Positions 32,423-43,100 of a DNA stretch of 64,000 nucleotides are shown here, in pieces (within the stretch, counting starts at the first letter, position 1; each line of letters opens with the position of its first letter). The notes beneath the pieces are model-generated. The model made no database searches, was not told the DNA's origin, and was given only the letters and a program-made list of their open reading frames with translations. The stretch comes from Winogradskya humida. GTDB lineage: Bacteria; Actinomycetota; Actinomycetes; Mycobacteriales; Micromonosporaceae. The DNA lies in the NCBI RefSeq assembly GCF_016862215.1, contig NZ_BOMN01000054.1:1-64000 (forward strand), given 5' to 3'. Made by a program: the position numbers and the translations under genes.

Positions 32423-34657
32423 GTTGCGGAAGTCGTCCTCGGGTTGGCCCTCGCGGCTGAAGTCCCAGCCGCCGGCGGATTCGCGGCCCGGGCGGCCGCC
32501 GATGGCGTAGCCGCCGATTTCCTGGCCTCGGCGCCAACCGCGGAAGTAGCCCGTGGTGTGGGCGGCGATGCTGGCGGCGTCGCGGACGATGCGGCTCGGG
32601 CGTTCCTCGCGGAGCGGCGAGCCCGGCACGAGGTTGGCCTGGGGGACGCGCTTGGGCAGGCCGGCGGTGGTCGACGCGGAGACCTCGGGGGCCGATGCCT
32701 TTTCGGCTGCGCGCCAGCCGGTGTCCATCGGGCTGGTCCAGTCGAGGTCGGAGGTGGCGGTCTCGGCGTCGCTGTGGCCGGTGAACCACGCGGAGCGGGC
32801 CGCGGCGAAGATCAGCAGGTCGCCGTCGCCCTCGGCGGGGACGGGCGGGGTGCTGCTGCGGTCGAGGGCTGTCAACGCCGGGGCGCGGCGGGCGCCTCGG
32901 CCGTTGCGGCCTTCGACCAGGCGCAGTGACGGCGGGTCGGACGGGTCCGCGGGCTTGTCGAGGGCGCCGAGACCGTCCACCAGGCGCAGAGACGGGGGCT
33001 CCTTGGGCATGTCCTGCCACGGGGGGCGGACCCGGCCGTCCGACGGCGGGCTGCTGACCGCACCGGAGGTGAGCGGGTCGTCGCCGGTGTTGAGCAGGGG
33101 CCAGTTGGCTCGGGAGCCGGGCTCCGGCAGGTCGCCGTTGGTGCGCGATGCCGTCGGCATCGGCAGGGAGAAGTCGGTGGCGGCCGGGGCGCTGTTGCCG
33201 TTGCGGGGCGTGCTCGGGCGCGGCGGGATGACCGTGCGCTGGCGCTCGGCGCGGGCGCTGCTCATGGCGGCGGTGGTGAGGGTCGGGCGGAATGGCTGTC
33301 CCGAGTCGGCCGGCGGCACCGAGGAGGGGCGCGAGCCGGGGGTGATCGGCGTCATGCCCGGCGGGGGCGGCGGCACGGAGACCGGGCGGCTCGACGAGCC
33401 CGACGTGCGGGTCGGGAGGCTGGCGGCCGGGGCCATCGGCGGGGAACTCATGGGGCTGGGCGCCAGCGGCGGCGGCATCAGCGGGTTGGGTGCCACCGGG
33501 GGGCTGGTGAGCGGGCGCGGCATGGCCGGGCCGTTACCGGCGACGGCGGGCTCGGGGCGACCACGGCGGCCGAGGCCCACGCCGGTGTCGGACGGCCGCA
33601 AAGAGCCCCGGCCCCCACCGGTGTCGGACGGGCGCGAAGAGCCGAGGCCCACGCCGGTGTCGGAGGGGCGCAGGGAGCCCATGCCGCCGGGGGCGGGCAT
33701 CGCGGAGACGGAGGAGGCGGCCGACTCGGGGGCGCGGCGGGAGCCTGCCTGACGGCGGCCACCCGCGACGCCGGTGGCCTGGCTCGCGCGCTCGGCGAGG
33801 GTGCCGACGAGGGCTTCGCAGGCGGCGTCGCAGGACTTCACGGCGCCGATCGCGTGCCGCACGGTGTCGGCGGCGGCCGCTGCGAGCGACTTGTTGACGC
33901 CGCCGCGGCGGGGCGAGTCGTTGATGGCCACCACCAGGGCGGTGACGGCGGAGACGACCTGGTCCTCGGTGCCCGCTCCGGCGCGGGTCAGCTCGCGGGC
34001 GATCTCCTCGGCCATCTGCTCCGGGGAGCCGCCGCGCGCCATGAGGCGGCCGGGCTCGGGCAGGGCGTCGAGCACGGCCAGGGCGAGCGGGTGGGCCGGG
34101 TCGGGGTAGGCCCGCAGCGCAGCGGGATAGAGCTCTCGCAGGACTTCCTGCAGGGCGGACGCCGCGGCGAAACGGCCCTTGAGCATCGTGACGTGCGCCG
34201 CGAGCACCGGCTTGTAGGTCACGAGCTCGCGCGGGGCGGGGATGGTGACGGCGGCGATCGCCCCCGCCTGCAGCGCGCGGGCCAGGCCCACGGCGCGGCG
34301 GGCGGCCGGCGGCGCGTTCAGCTCTCCCGGGGAGCTGTCGTCGCCGAAACGCTTCGCGAAGTTGTCAGCGGAGTCATCGTCGGCTACGACGAGGGGACGA
34401 CCGGCGGCGGTCAGCAGCGAGGTGACCATGTGGTCGTCGCTGTCCGCAGCCACCGCGGCCTCGGCGAATCCGCTGGTCCGTTCCACGAGCAGCGTTCCCA
34501 GCTGGGCATAGCCAGACGGGTCGTCGCTGATCTCATGGACTCCGAGCAGCCGGCCTGCGTCGTCCACCACGGCGATGGTCAGTGCCGCTCCGGCCGGAGC
34601 CGAATGCACCTTCTCATCAGCCGACGCCAGACCGCAGTACACGCGCACGAGCGCCAC
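32402..34657 (-). CDS. IS110-transposase-derived protein with degenerate active site and CvnA-like tail
   Basis: A 751-residue protein. Residues 1-215 align by eye with the DEDD N-terminal domain of IS110-family transposases (VRVYCGLASAD, EISDDPSGYAQLGTLL, LTAAGRPLVV, VLRELYPAALRAY), but the four acidic positions read Ala, Asp, Asn and Pro (GLA for GID; LNAPPA for SDAGDA), and the C-terminal serine domain of IS110 is not seen. A helical region, Pro/Ser-rich repeats (RPSDTG) and a tail (GWRAAEKA, TTAGLPKRVPQANLVPG) shared with CvnA follow. GTG 34657 has GGAGGA seven bases upstream; a TTG at 34696 lacks one. Probably domesticated; function unknown. Confidence 0.78.
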   Translation of the reverse strand: MALVRVYCGLASADEKVHSAPAGAALTIAVVDDAGRLLGVHEISDDPSGYAQLGTLLVERTSGFAEAAVAADSDDHMVTSLLTAAGRPLVVADDDSADNFAKRFGDDSSPGELNAPPAARRAVGLARALQAGAIAAVTIPAPRELVTYKPVLAAHVTMLKGRFAAASALQEVLRELYPAALRAYPDPAHPLALAVLDALPEPGRLMARGGSPEQMAEEIARELTRAGAGTEDQVVSAVTALVVAINDSPRRGGVNKSLAAAAADTVRHAIGAVKSCDAACEALVGTLAERASQATGVAGGRRQAGSRRAPESAASSVSAMPAPGGMGSLRPSDTGVGLGSSRPSDTGGGRGSLRPSDTGVGLGRRGRPEPAVAGNGPAMPRPLTSPPVAPNPLMPPPLAPSPMSSPPMAPAASLPTRTSGSSSRPVSVPPPPPGMTPITPGSRPSSVPPADSGQPFRPTLTTAAMSSARAERQRTVIPPRPSTPRNGNSAPAATDFSLPMPTASRTNGDLPEPGSRANWPLLNTGDDPLTSGAVSSPPSDGRVRPPWQDMPKEPPSLRLVDGLGALDKPADPSDPPSLRLVEGRNGRGARRAPALTALDRSSTPPVPAEGDGDLLIFAAARSAWFTGHSDAETATSDLDWTSPMDTGWRAAEKASAPEVSASTTAGLPKRVPQANLVPGSPLREERPSRIVRDAASIAAHTTGYFRGWRRGQEIGGYAIGGRPGRESAGGWDFSREGQPEDDFRNAGYPSR

Positions 34658-34720
34658 GGCGTCGTCCTCCTCCCCGGGACTTCTGTTTTCGGCCAAGGAC
34701 TGATGGTCCCTGGTGAGGGG

Positions 34721-35671
34721 TCAGTCGCGCCAGTCCACGGCGGCAGAGATCTTGCCGATTACCGAACGCCACCCCAGACTCGCCTGCTGTGCCCCGATTT
34801 TACGGAGCTTGCGGCGTCCGAAGAAACCGCCCATTCCGCCACTCTCGGCCGACCGCAGGGACTCGTCGAGGTCGTCGAGCGGCGATCCGGGCGACAGAGC
34901 CAGGATGACCGGCTTCAGACGCAACGCGTGACCCAGGTCTCGGGCCACCTCTCCCGCCGCGATGAGCAACGACAGATCCCACGTGTCGTGACCGCCGCGC
35001 AGGTTCTCCACCACGAGGTCGAGCTCGTAGCGGTCGTCCGGCAGCGGGTCGACGTCCGAAGACTCTACCCGCTCGGCGACGGTGGCCCAGGTGTCGAGCT
35101 GCGCGAGGTCGTGCGGAGCACCCGATTGAATGAAGGAGACCAGCGACTCGGGCGTCTTGAACGCCAGCAGTTTGCCGCGGTTGCTCAGGAAGACGGGCAC
35201 TTCCTCGTCCTCCGCCTCCGCGGCGGCCTCGTCCGCTTCGTCGTCCTTGAAGTCCTCCGGGTCGGGCTCGGCGACCAGATCGCCGTTCTCGTCGCGGATC
35301 GTGCCGGTCTTGCTGTCCTTCGGGTCGGGGTCACCCTCGGTGACAAGCGCCGCGAACTCGTCGTCGACGACGGCATCGGCCTCGACGGCCTCGCGCGCCT
35401 CGCGGGCCCGCTCACGTGCCTCGAACGGGTCGTCCTCGTCGACCTCCACCTCGGTGGGGGTCAGCTCGGAGGCCTTCCGGTATGCACGCAGCGTCAGGCC
35501 GACTCCGCCGGGCATGGCGATCTCGACCGGCCGGATCCGGACCTCGTCCCAGAGCTCACGGCCCGAGAGGCCCTCTTGGGCCGTCGCAAGTTCCTCTTCG
35601 GGCGACTGGCTGGCCACTCTGACCTCCGGGTTGGTTCTCTCGAGCTGTTCGGACGGGGTGAGTCTGGGCAC
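34721..35671 (-). CDS. Conserved hypothetical protein with acidic central region
   Basis: A 316-residue soluble protein not assigned to a known family. Three parts are visible: an N-terminal segment (LWDEVRIRPVEIAMPGGVGL), a very acidic Asp/Glu/Ala linker (about 70-155), and a C-terminal domain (VPVFLSNRGKLLAFKTPESL, VVENLRGGHDTWDLSLLIA, KLRKIGAQQASLGWRSVIGK). The start is GTG 35671. It lies 39 bases after the second dehydrogenase gene and 63 bases before the IS110-like gene, all on one strand, so it may belong to their transcript. Confidence 0.7.
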   Translation of the reverse strand: MPRLTPSEQLERTNPEVRVASQSPEEELATAQEGLSGRELWDEVRIRPVEIAMPGGVGLTLRAYRKASELTPTEVEVDEDDPFEARERAREAREAVEADAVVDDEFAALVTEGDPDPKDSKTGTIRDENGDLVAEPDPEDFKDDEADEAAAEAEDEEVPVFLSNRGKLLAFKTPESLVSFIQSGAPHDLAQLDTWATVAERVESSDVDPLPDDRYELDLVVENLRGGHDTWDLSLLIAAGEVARDLGHALRLKPVILALSPGSPLDDLDESLRSAESGGMGGFFGRRKLRKIGAQQASLGWRSVIGKISAAVDWRD

Positions 35672-35710
35672 ACACCTTAGTGGTCGCTCCTGGGAACGGC
35701 CCGACCGCGG

Positions 35711-36551
35711 TCAGAAACCCTTCGGGTGCCACACGGTCTTAGTCTCCAGCAGCGCGACCATGGGCTTCAGCCCGGGATCCGCTGTGAAGTCGTTTTCCGG
35801 ATCACCTGGCCGCAAAACCCGCTTGAGGTTGCCCGCGGCGGCGCGCTCCAGCTCGGTGGCCAGCTCAAGGTCGGTGACCCCGGCCAGGTCGATGGCGTTG
35901 ACGTCGTCGTGCGAGGCGAGCCAGGGTGCGGTCTCGGCGGCGTTGCCCGTGAGAATGTTCACGACGCCGCCGGGGACGTCGGAGGTGGCGATCACCTCGG
36001 CGAGGGTGACGGCGGCCTGCGGGCCGGCGGCGAGGACGACCACGGTGTTGCCGGTGACGATCGCCGGGGCGATGACGCTGACCAGCCCGAGGAACGAGGC
36101 CGGGGCGACGACGGCGACGACACCGGTCGGCTCGGGCGCCGAGATGTTGAAGAACGGGCCGGCGACCGGGTTGGCGCCGCCGTGGACCTGGGCGATCTTG
36201 TCGGCCCACCCCGCATACCAGACCCAGCGGTCCACCGCGGCTTCAACCTCAGCCACGGGTACGCCCTGAGCCGCGAACTCATCCCGACGGCTCTCGAGCA
36301 TCTCGGCGATGCGGTAGAGCACCTGCCCCCGGTTGTACGCGGTGGCCCCGGCCCATTTCGGCTGGGCGGCGCGGGCCGCGACGACGGCGTCCCGGGCGTC
36401 CTTGCGCGAGGCGAGCGCGACGTTGTCGCCGTTCACGAGATAGGTCCGTCCTGACTCGCTGCGGGGGAACTTCCCGCCGATGAACAGCTTGTAGGTCTTC
36501 CGGACGCCCAGCCGCACGGGGGCGGCGGGGGCGGTCACGGCGGGCGGCTTC

Positions 36552-36559
<8 letters not shown>
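35711..36559 (-). CDS. Truncated aldehyde dehydrogenase-like protein lacking the catalytic domain
   Basis: A 282-residue protein with only the NAD-binding half of an aldehyde dehydrogenase (KLFIGGKFPRSESG, WYAGWADKIAQVHG, PTGVVAVVAPASFLGL, GNTVVVLAAGPQ). The catalytic Cys domain is missing, and after GNAAETAPWLASH it diverges. TTG 36559 overlaps the previous gene by eight bases and has GGAGG six bases upstream; a GTG at 36592 is the alternative. The pair full ALDH plus truncated ALDH has the domain order and summed length of ALDH16 proteins. Confidence 0.85.
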
Positions 36560-37979
<1,420 letters not shown>

Positions 37980-37984
37980 TCTGA

Positions 37985-38899
37985 TCAGTCCAGGGTGAAG
38001 TAGTCCGGGCCGGCGTAGTGGCCGGTCGTGAGCTTGGTCCGCTGCATCAGCAGGTCGTTCAGCAGCGAGGAGGCACCGAACCGGAACCAGGCCGGGTCGA
38101 GCCAGTCGTCGCCGACCGTCTCGTTGATCATCACCAGGTATTTGATGGCGTCCTTGGTGGTCTTGATGCCACCGGCCGGTTTGACCCCGACCTGGCGGCC
38201 GGTGCGGGCGCGGAAGTCGCGGACCGCTTCGAGCATCACCAGCGTCACCGGCAGTGTCGCCGCGACCGGGACCTTGCCGGTGGAGGTCTTGATGAAGTCG
38301 GCGCCGGCCAGCATCGCCAGCCAGGACGCGCGGCGCACGTTGTCGTACGTCGCGAGCTCGCCGGTCTCCAGGATCACCTTGAGGTGCGCGTCGCCGCACG
38401 CCTCCTTGACCGCGACGATCTCCTCGAAGACGTGGTCGTAGCGGCCGGCGAGGAACGCGCCCCGGCTGATCACCATGTCGATCTCGTCGGCGCCGGCGGC
38501 CACCGCGTCGCGGGTGTCGGCGAGCTTGACGTCGAGCGGTGCCTGCCCCGAGGGAAAGGCCGTCGCCACGCTGGCGAGGTGGACGCCGGAACCGGCCAGC
38601 ACCTCGGCGACGTACGGAACCATCGCGGGGTAGACGCACACGGCGCCGACGTGCGGGCAGGTCGGGTCGGCGGGGTCGGGGCGCAGCGCCTTGGCCGCCA
38701 GCGCGCGGACCTTGCCGGGGGTGTCGGCGCCTTCCAGCGTGGTCAGGTCGACCATCCGGATGGCCAGGTCGATGGCGGCGGCCTTGGCGGTCGTCTTCAC
38801 CGATCGCGTCGCGAGGGCGGCGGCCCGCGCCTCGACGCCCACCTTGTCGACCCCGGGCAGGCCGTGGAGAGAGGCTCGGAGGTCGAGCGTCGCAGTCAT
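37985..38899 (-). CDS. deoC: Deoxyribose-phosphate aldolase
   Basis: Class I aldolase splitting 2-deoxyribose-5-phosphate into glyceraldehyde-3-phosphate and acetaldehyde, the last step of deoxynucleoside breakdown begun by DeoA. The 304-residue product carries ADEIDMVISRGAFLAG, KVILETGEL, the Schiff-base Lys in ADFIKTSTGK and VGVKPAGGIKT with the second Lys. A TAGAAT box lies seven bases before the ATG, implying a leaderless message. First gene of the minus-strand run, divergent from upp. Confidence 0.95.
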   Translation of the reverse strand: MTATLDLRASLHGLPGVDKVGVEARAAALATRSVKTTAKAAAIDLAIRMVDLTTLEGADTPGKVRALAAKALRPDPADPTCPHVGAVCVYPAMVPYVAEVLAGSGVHLASVATAFPSGQAPLDVKLADTRDAVAAGADEIDMVISRGAFLAGRYDHVFEEIVAVKEACGDAHLKVILETGELATYDNVRRASWLAMLAGADFIKTSTGKVPVAATLPVTLVMLEAVRDFRARTGRQVGVKPAGGIKTTKDAIKYLVMINETVGDDWLDPAWFRFGASSLLNDLLMQRTKLTTGHYAGPDYFTLD

Positions 38900-38906
38900 G
38901 AAATCG

Positions 38907-38912
38907 ATTCTA
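38907..38912 (-). promoter_or_regulatory. -10 box of deoC (leaderless type)
   Basis: TAGAAT on the minus strand, seven bases before ATG 38899; no ribosome-binding site. Confidence 0.55.
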
Positions 38913-38948
38913 CGCAGCCCACCAGCAGTTGATCTTGATGAACCCCGG

Positions 38949-38954
38949 TAGGTT
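38949..38954 (+). promoter_or_regulatory. -10 box of upp (leaderless type)
   Basis: TAGGTT seven bases before GTG 38962. The 62-base gap to deoC thus holds two divergent leaderless promoters. Confidence 0.5.
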
Positions 38955-38961
38955 GATCGGC

Positions 38962-39594
38962 GTGGACGTACTCGTCGTTGATCACCCGCTGGCCCAGACC
39001 CGACTCACCGCTATGCGGAACGCCGAGACCGACTCCGGTGTCTTCCGCGCAGCCCTACACGAACTCACCACCATGGTGGTCTACGAGGCGGCGCGCGCGT
39101 TCGCCACCGAGCAGTACCCGATCACCACCCCGGTGGCGCCGACGATGGGCACCAGGCTGGCCAACCCGCCGCTGATCGTGCCGGTGCTGCGTGCGGGTCT
39201 CGGCATGGCCGACTCCGCGCTGGCGCTGCTGCCCGAGTCGTCGATGGGGTTCGTGGGTCTGGCCCGCGACGAGGCGACCTACGAGCCGCGGGCGTACATG
39301 GAGTCGCTGCCGGGCGACCTCGCCGGTCTGCCGGTGCTGGTGCTCGACCCGATGCTGGCGACCGGTGGCTCGCTCGTGCACTGCGTGCAGCTGCTCGTCG
39401 ACCGTGGTGCCACCGACATCACCATCTGCTGCGTGCTGGCCGCCCCGGAGGGTGTCGAGCGGCTGCGGACCTCGGGCCTGCCGGTGCGCCTGATCACCGC
39501 CAGCATCGACGAGGGCCTGAACGAGAAGATGTACATCGTCCCGGGCCTCGGCGACGCCGGCGACCGCCAGTTCGGTGGCATGCCCCGCTTCTAA
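38962..39594 (+). CDS. upp: Uracil phosphoribosyltransferase
   Basis: Forms UMP from uracil and PRPP, recovering uracil released by nucleoside phosphorolysis. The 210-residue product has VPVLRAGLGMADSALALLP, the PRPP-binding loop VLDPMLATGGSLV and the C-terminal uracil-binding YIVPGLGDAGDRQFG. GTG 38962 gives the family length and follows a TAGGTT box by seven bases; an ATG at 38929 would add 11 atypical residues. It overlaps the convergent NUDIX gene by four bases. Confidence 0.95.
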   Translation: MDVLVVDHPLAQTRLTAMRNAETDSGVFRAALHELTTMVVYEAARAFATEQYPITTPVAPTMGTRLANPPLIVPVLRAGLGMADSALALLPESSMGFVGLARDEATYEPRAYMESLPGDLAGLPVLVLDPMLATGGSLVHCVQLLVDRGATDITICCVLAAPEGVERLRTSGLPVRLITASIDEGLNEKMYIVPGLGDAGDRQFGGMPRF

Positions 39595-40073
39595 GAAACG
39601 GACCAGCTGAGCGCGCGGCCGTTCGAGAACGGCATGACCCCGTGGAAGACGCGCGGGGAAGCGGCGAAGACGAGCGGCAGGAAATGGCGGTCGGACTCCC
39701 ACATCGGGAGTTTGCCCGCCAGCACGTCCGCCACCGGCATCCAGTGCAGGCTGCCCTCGTCGTTGCCGTCGAGCGGCGTTCCGCTCCAGGACGGGACGCG
39801 GAAGAGGAAACCGAACCAGTTCTCCCCGGCGCGGCCGAAACCGGGCCATGAGATCGTGCCCGCGAGCTCGACGGTGCCGCATTCGATCCCGGCCTCCTCG
39901 AGCACCTCGCGCCGCAGGCCGGCGACCACGTCCTCGTCCGGCTCGAGCTTGCCGCCGAGCCCGTTGTAATAGCCGAAGTGAATGTCATCCGGGCGGGTGT
40001 CGCGCCGGATCATCAACACCTCCCGGCCGTCGGCCGAAAGCACATAACCCAGCGTCGCGATAATGGCCTGCAC
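39591..40073 (-). CDS. NUDIX hydrolase (MutT-like)
   Basis: A 160-residue NUDIX pyrophosphohydrolase with a complete Nudix box beginning GGKLEPDEDVVAGLRREVLE and ending EAGI, of the 8-oxo-dGTP diphosphatase type by overall resemblance; the substrate is not proven. The start GTG 40073 is preceded after seven bases by TAGGGT (40086-40081, minus), supporting a leaderless message; GTG 40082 overlaps that box. Confidence 0.85.
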   Translation of the reverse strand: MQAIIATLGYVLSADGREVLMIRRDTRPDDIHFGYYNGLGGKLEPDEDVVAGLRREVLEEAGIECGTVELAGTISWPGFGRAGENWFGFLFRVPSWSGTPLDGNDEGSLHWMPVADVLAGKLPMWESDRHFLPLVFAASPRVFHGVMPFSNGRALSWSVS

Positions 40074-40133
40074 GCCGGTCACCCTAGATGTGCGAATCGA
40101 CCGATGTACGCCCGGGGCAGCCGGTTCGCTGCC

Positions 40134-40139
40134 TATTCT
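40134..40139 (+). promoter_or_regulatory. -10 box of the glycosyltransferase gene (leaderless type)
   Basis: TATTCT six bases before ATG 40146, without ribosome-binding site. Confidence 0.5.
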
Positions 40140-40145
40140 GCCGAA

Positions 40146-43100
40146 ATGGCGAGTCCGATCCTCAGCGTCGTCGTGCCCGTCTACAACGTCGCGCCGTATC
40201 TCCGCGAGTGCCTGGAATCGCTCGCCGGGCAGTACCGCGCCGCGCTCGAAGTGATCATGGTCGACGACGGATCGACCGATGACAGCGCCGCGATCGCTGA
40301 GCGGTTCGCGGAGAAGGACCCCCGGTTCCGGCTGATCCGCAAGGAGAACGGCGGGCTGGGCGCGGCCCGCAACACCGGGGTCGGCCACGCGACCGGGGAA
40401 TACCTGATGTTCGTCGACAGCGATGACGTGCTGGCGCCGTACGCCGCCGAGCTTCTGGTCGCGAGCCTGGAGAAGACCGGCTCCGACTTCTCGTGCGGGA
40501 ACGTGCTGCGCCTGAACACGCGGGGCCTGCACCAGTCACCGATGCACCGGGCAGCGTTCGCCGGCACGTTTCTGCGTACCCACGTCAGTCGCCGTCCTGT
40601 CCTGCTGGGTGACCGGACCGCCTGGAACAAGGTCTTCAGGCGCAGTTTCTACGACGCGCACGAGCTGGCGTTCCCGGAGGGCGTGCTCTACGAGGACGCC
40701 CTGGTCACCGTCCCGGCGCACGTGCTCGCCACGGCGGTCGACGTGCTCGAGACGCCGGTCTACTACTGGCGGGAGCGCGAGGGGCCGGACAAGTCGATCA
40801 CCCAGCGCCGCGAGGAGCTCCCGGCGTTCCTCGACCGGCTGGAGAGCTGCTGGGGCGTGAGCCGGATGCTGACCAGCCAGCCCGCGATCAAGCGGCTGTA
40901 CGACGAGTCCGTGCTCAAGGACGACCTGATGCTCTTCCTGCGGGTGCTGCCCCGGGTCGACGAGCATTACCGGTCCGTGTTCCTGGAGCGCACGAACGCC
41001 TACCTCGACACGGTGGAGCCGGAAGCGATCCTGGAGCTGCCGGCCACCCAGCGGGTCCTCTGGACGCTGGTCCGGAACCGGATGCTGCCGGAGATCCTGG
41101 AGCTGGTGCCGGCGCTGCGCCGCCAGCGCCGGATCGCCCGCCGCGGGTTGCGCCGCTATCACGACATGGATCTCTACCACGAGAAGCTGCCGGAGCTGCC
41201 CGCCGAGCTGTTCACGGCGGGTACGCCACGCCCGCGGACGAAGGTGCACGAGGTCGAATGGGTCGACGGGAAGCTGCGGATCCGGGGTCACGCGTTCATC
41301 CCGGGGCAGTCCGCGGCGCACCCGTGGAGCACGTCGCGGCTGATCTGGCTCAAGGAGAGCGGGGGACGGCGGACCCGGCGTACGCCGATGGTGAACCGCC
41401 GGTGTGTGGACGCGACGGGGGATCACGGGTCGACGCGTACGGCGTACGACTGGTCGGGTTTCGAGGTGTTGATCGATCCGTTGTCGTTGCGTGCCCCGAA
41501 CGGGGGCTGGCGCGACAACGACTGGTCCGTGGTGGTCGGGGTGGTCGGCCTGGGCAGCCGGAGCAAGGGTTCGCTGGAGATCGGGCAGCCCGCGACCCCG
41601 GTCCGGTTGACGCCGCTGTACCTGGATGACGTCCGGGTCGTGCCGTACATCGACGCGGGCCGGCTGCGGCTGCGCGTGGAGCGGGTGCCGGCGGTCCTGA
41701 CCGGCATGCACGGCGACGACGACAGCCTGGTGGTGGAGGGCCTGGTCGAGGGTGTGCGACCCACGTCGGCGACGCTGTCCCGGGTGCCGGGGCTGCCCTG
41801 GCGCCGCTATCCGCTGCGGGTCGAGGGGGAGCGGTTCAGCTTCCGCGTCCCGGTCTGCGACCTGCGCCGGGACGAGGCCGCGTACCCGCCGCTGAAGATC
41901 GGGGAGCCCTCGGACCGCTGGCGGATCCGGCTGGCGACCGGCGCCAAGCGCAGCGGCGAGATCAACTGTGTCTCGCTGGTGGACGGGCAGTGGGATCCGG
42001 TCGAGCTCGGGCCCCGGACCGTCCACGTGCATCCACGGGCCGACGGCGATCCGGTCCTGGTCGCGCTCCCCACCGGCCCGGTGCTCACCGAGGTCAGTAC
42101 CGCCGGCCGGCGTTTCCACTTTTCGGGGCAACTGCACGGCCGGCCCGCGGATTTCAGCCTGGTGCTGCGCGCGGCCGGTGCGCGGGAGACCATGATCTTT
42201 CCGGTACGCGCGGACGGCGACACCTGGTCCGTCGAGGTCGACCCGGTCGCGGTCGAGAACTTCGGCAGCACCGTACGCATGCGCGCCGGCACCTGGCACG
42301 TCCTGTGCCGCAGCGGAACCGGCCCGGTCGAGCCTCTGCCCGCAGCCCCCGCCGCCCTGAACGTCCTGCCGTTACCGCTGGCCGGCGACGCGCCCCGGGT
42401 CTCGCTGGAGTGGCTGGCCGACGAGCGGATGGTGCTGCGGGTCCGCTCCGCGCTGCCCGACGAGGACCGTGGCCGGCGTAACCAGACCAGGCTGCGGGAA
42501 CGCCACTACCCGGCGATGCGCGACACGCCGCTGCGTGACGTGGTGCTCTACAACAGCTTCACCGGACGCCAGTACTCCGACAGTCCCCGGGCCGTGCACG
42601 AGGAGCTGCTCGCCCGGGGCCTGCCGCTGGAACACCAGTGGGTCTCCGTGGACGGTCAGGCGCCGCTGCCGCACTCCGCCGAGCCGGTGCCGTTGTGGAG
42701 CCGGGAGTGGCACGAGGCGCTGGCCACGGCCCGTTACATCGTCACCAATCAGCACCTGCCGGAATGGTTCCGCCGCCGCGAGGGCCAGGTCGTCGTGCAG
42801 ACCTGGCACGGTACGCCGCTCAAGCGGATCGGCTTCGACATCGCCGACGTGCAGTTCACCGACAAGCGCTACCTGGAGAAACTCGCGCTGGAGACCCCCA
42901 ACTGGAGTTTCCTCGTCTCGCCGAACACGTTCAGCTCGCCGCTGCTGCGCCGGGCCTTCCGCTTCCGCGGGGAGCTGCTGGAGATCGGTTACCCCCGCAA
43001 CGACGTGCTGCTTCAGGACCGCACCGAGATCACCGAGCGGGTCAGGGCGGCGGTCGGGGTCCCGCCCGGACGCAAGATCATTCTGTACGCGCCCACGTGG

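Noticed and set aside
32402..34657. Annotation of this gene as an active IS110 insertion sequence
   Set aside because: The acidic catalytic residues and the Ser domain are missing, the protein is twice the normal length, and no boundaries of an element are visible.
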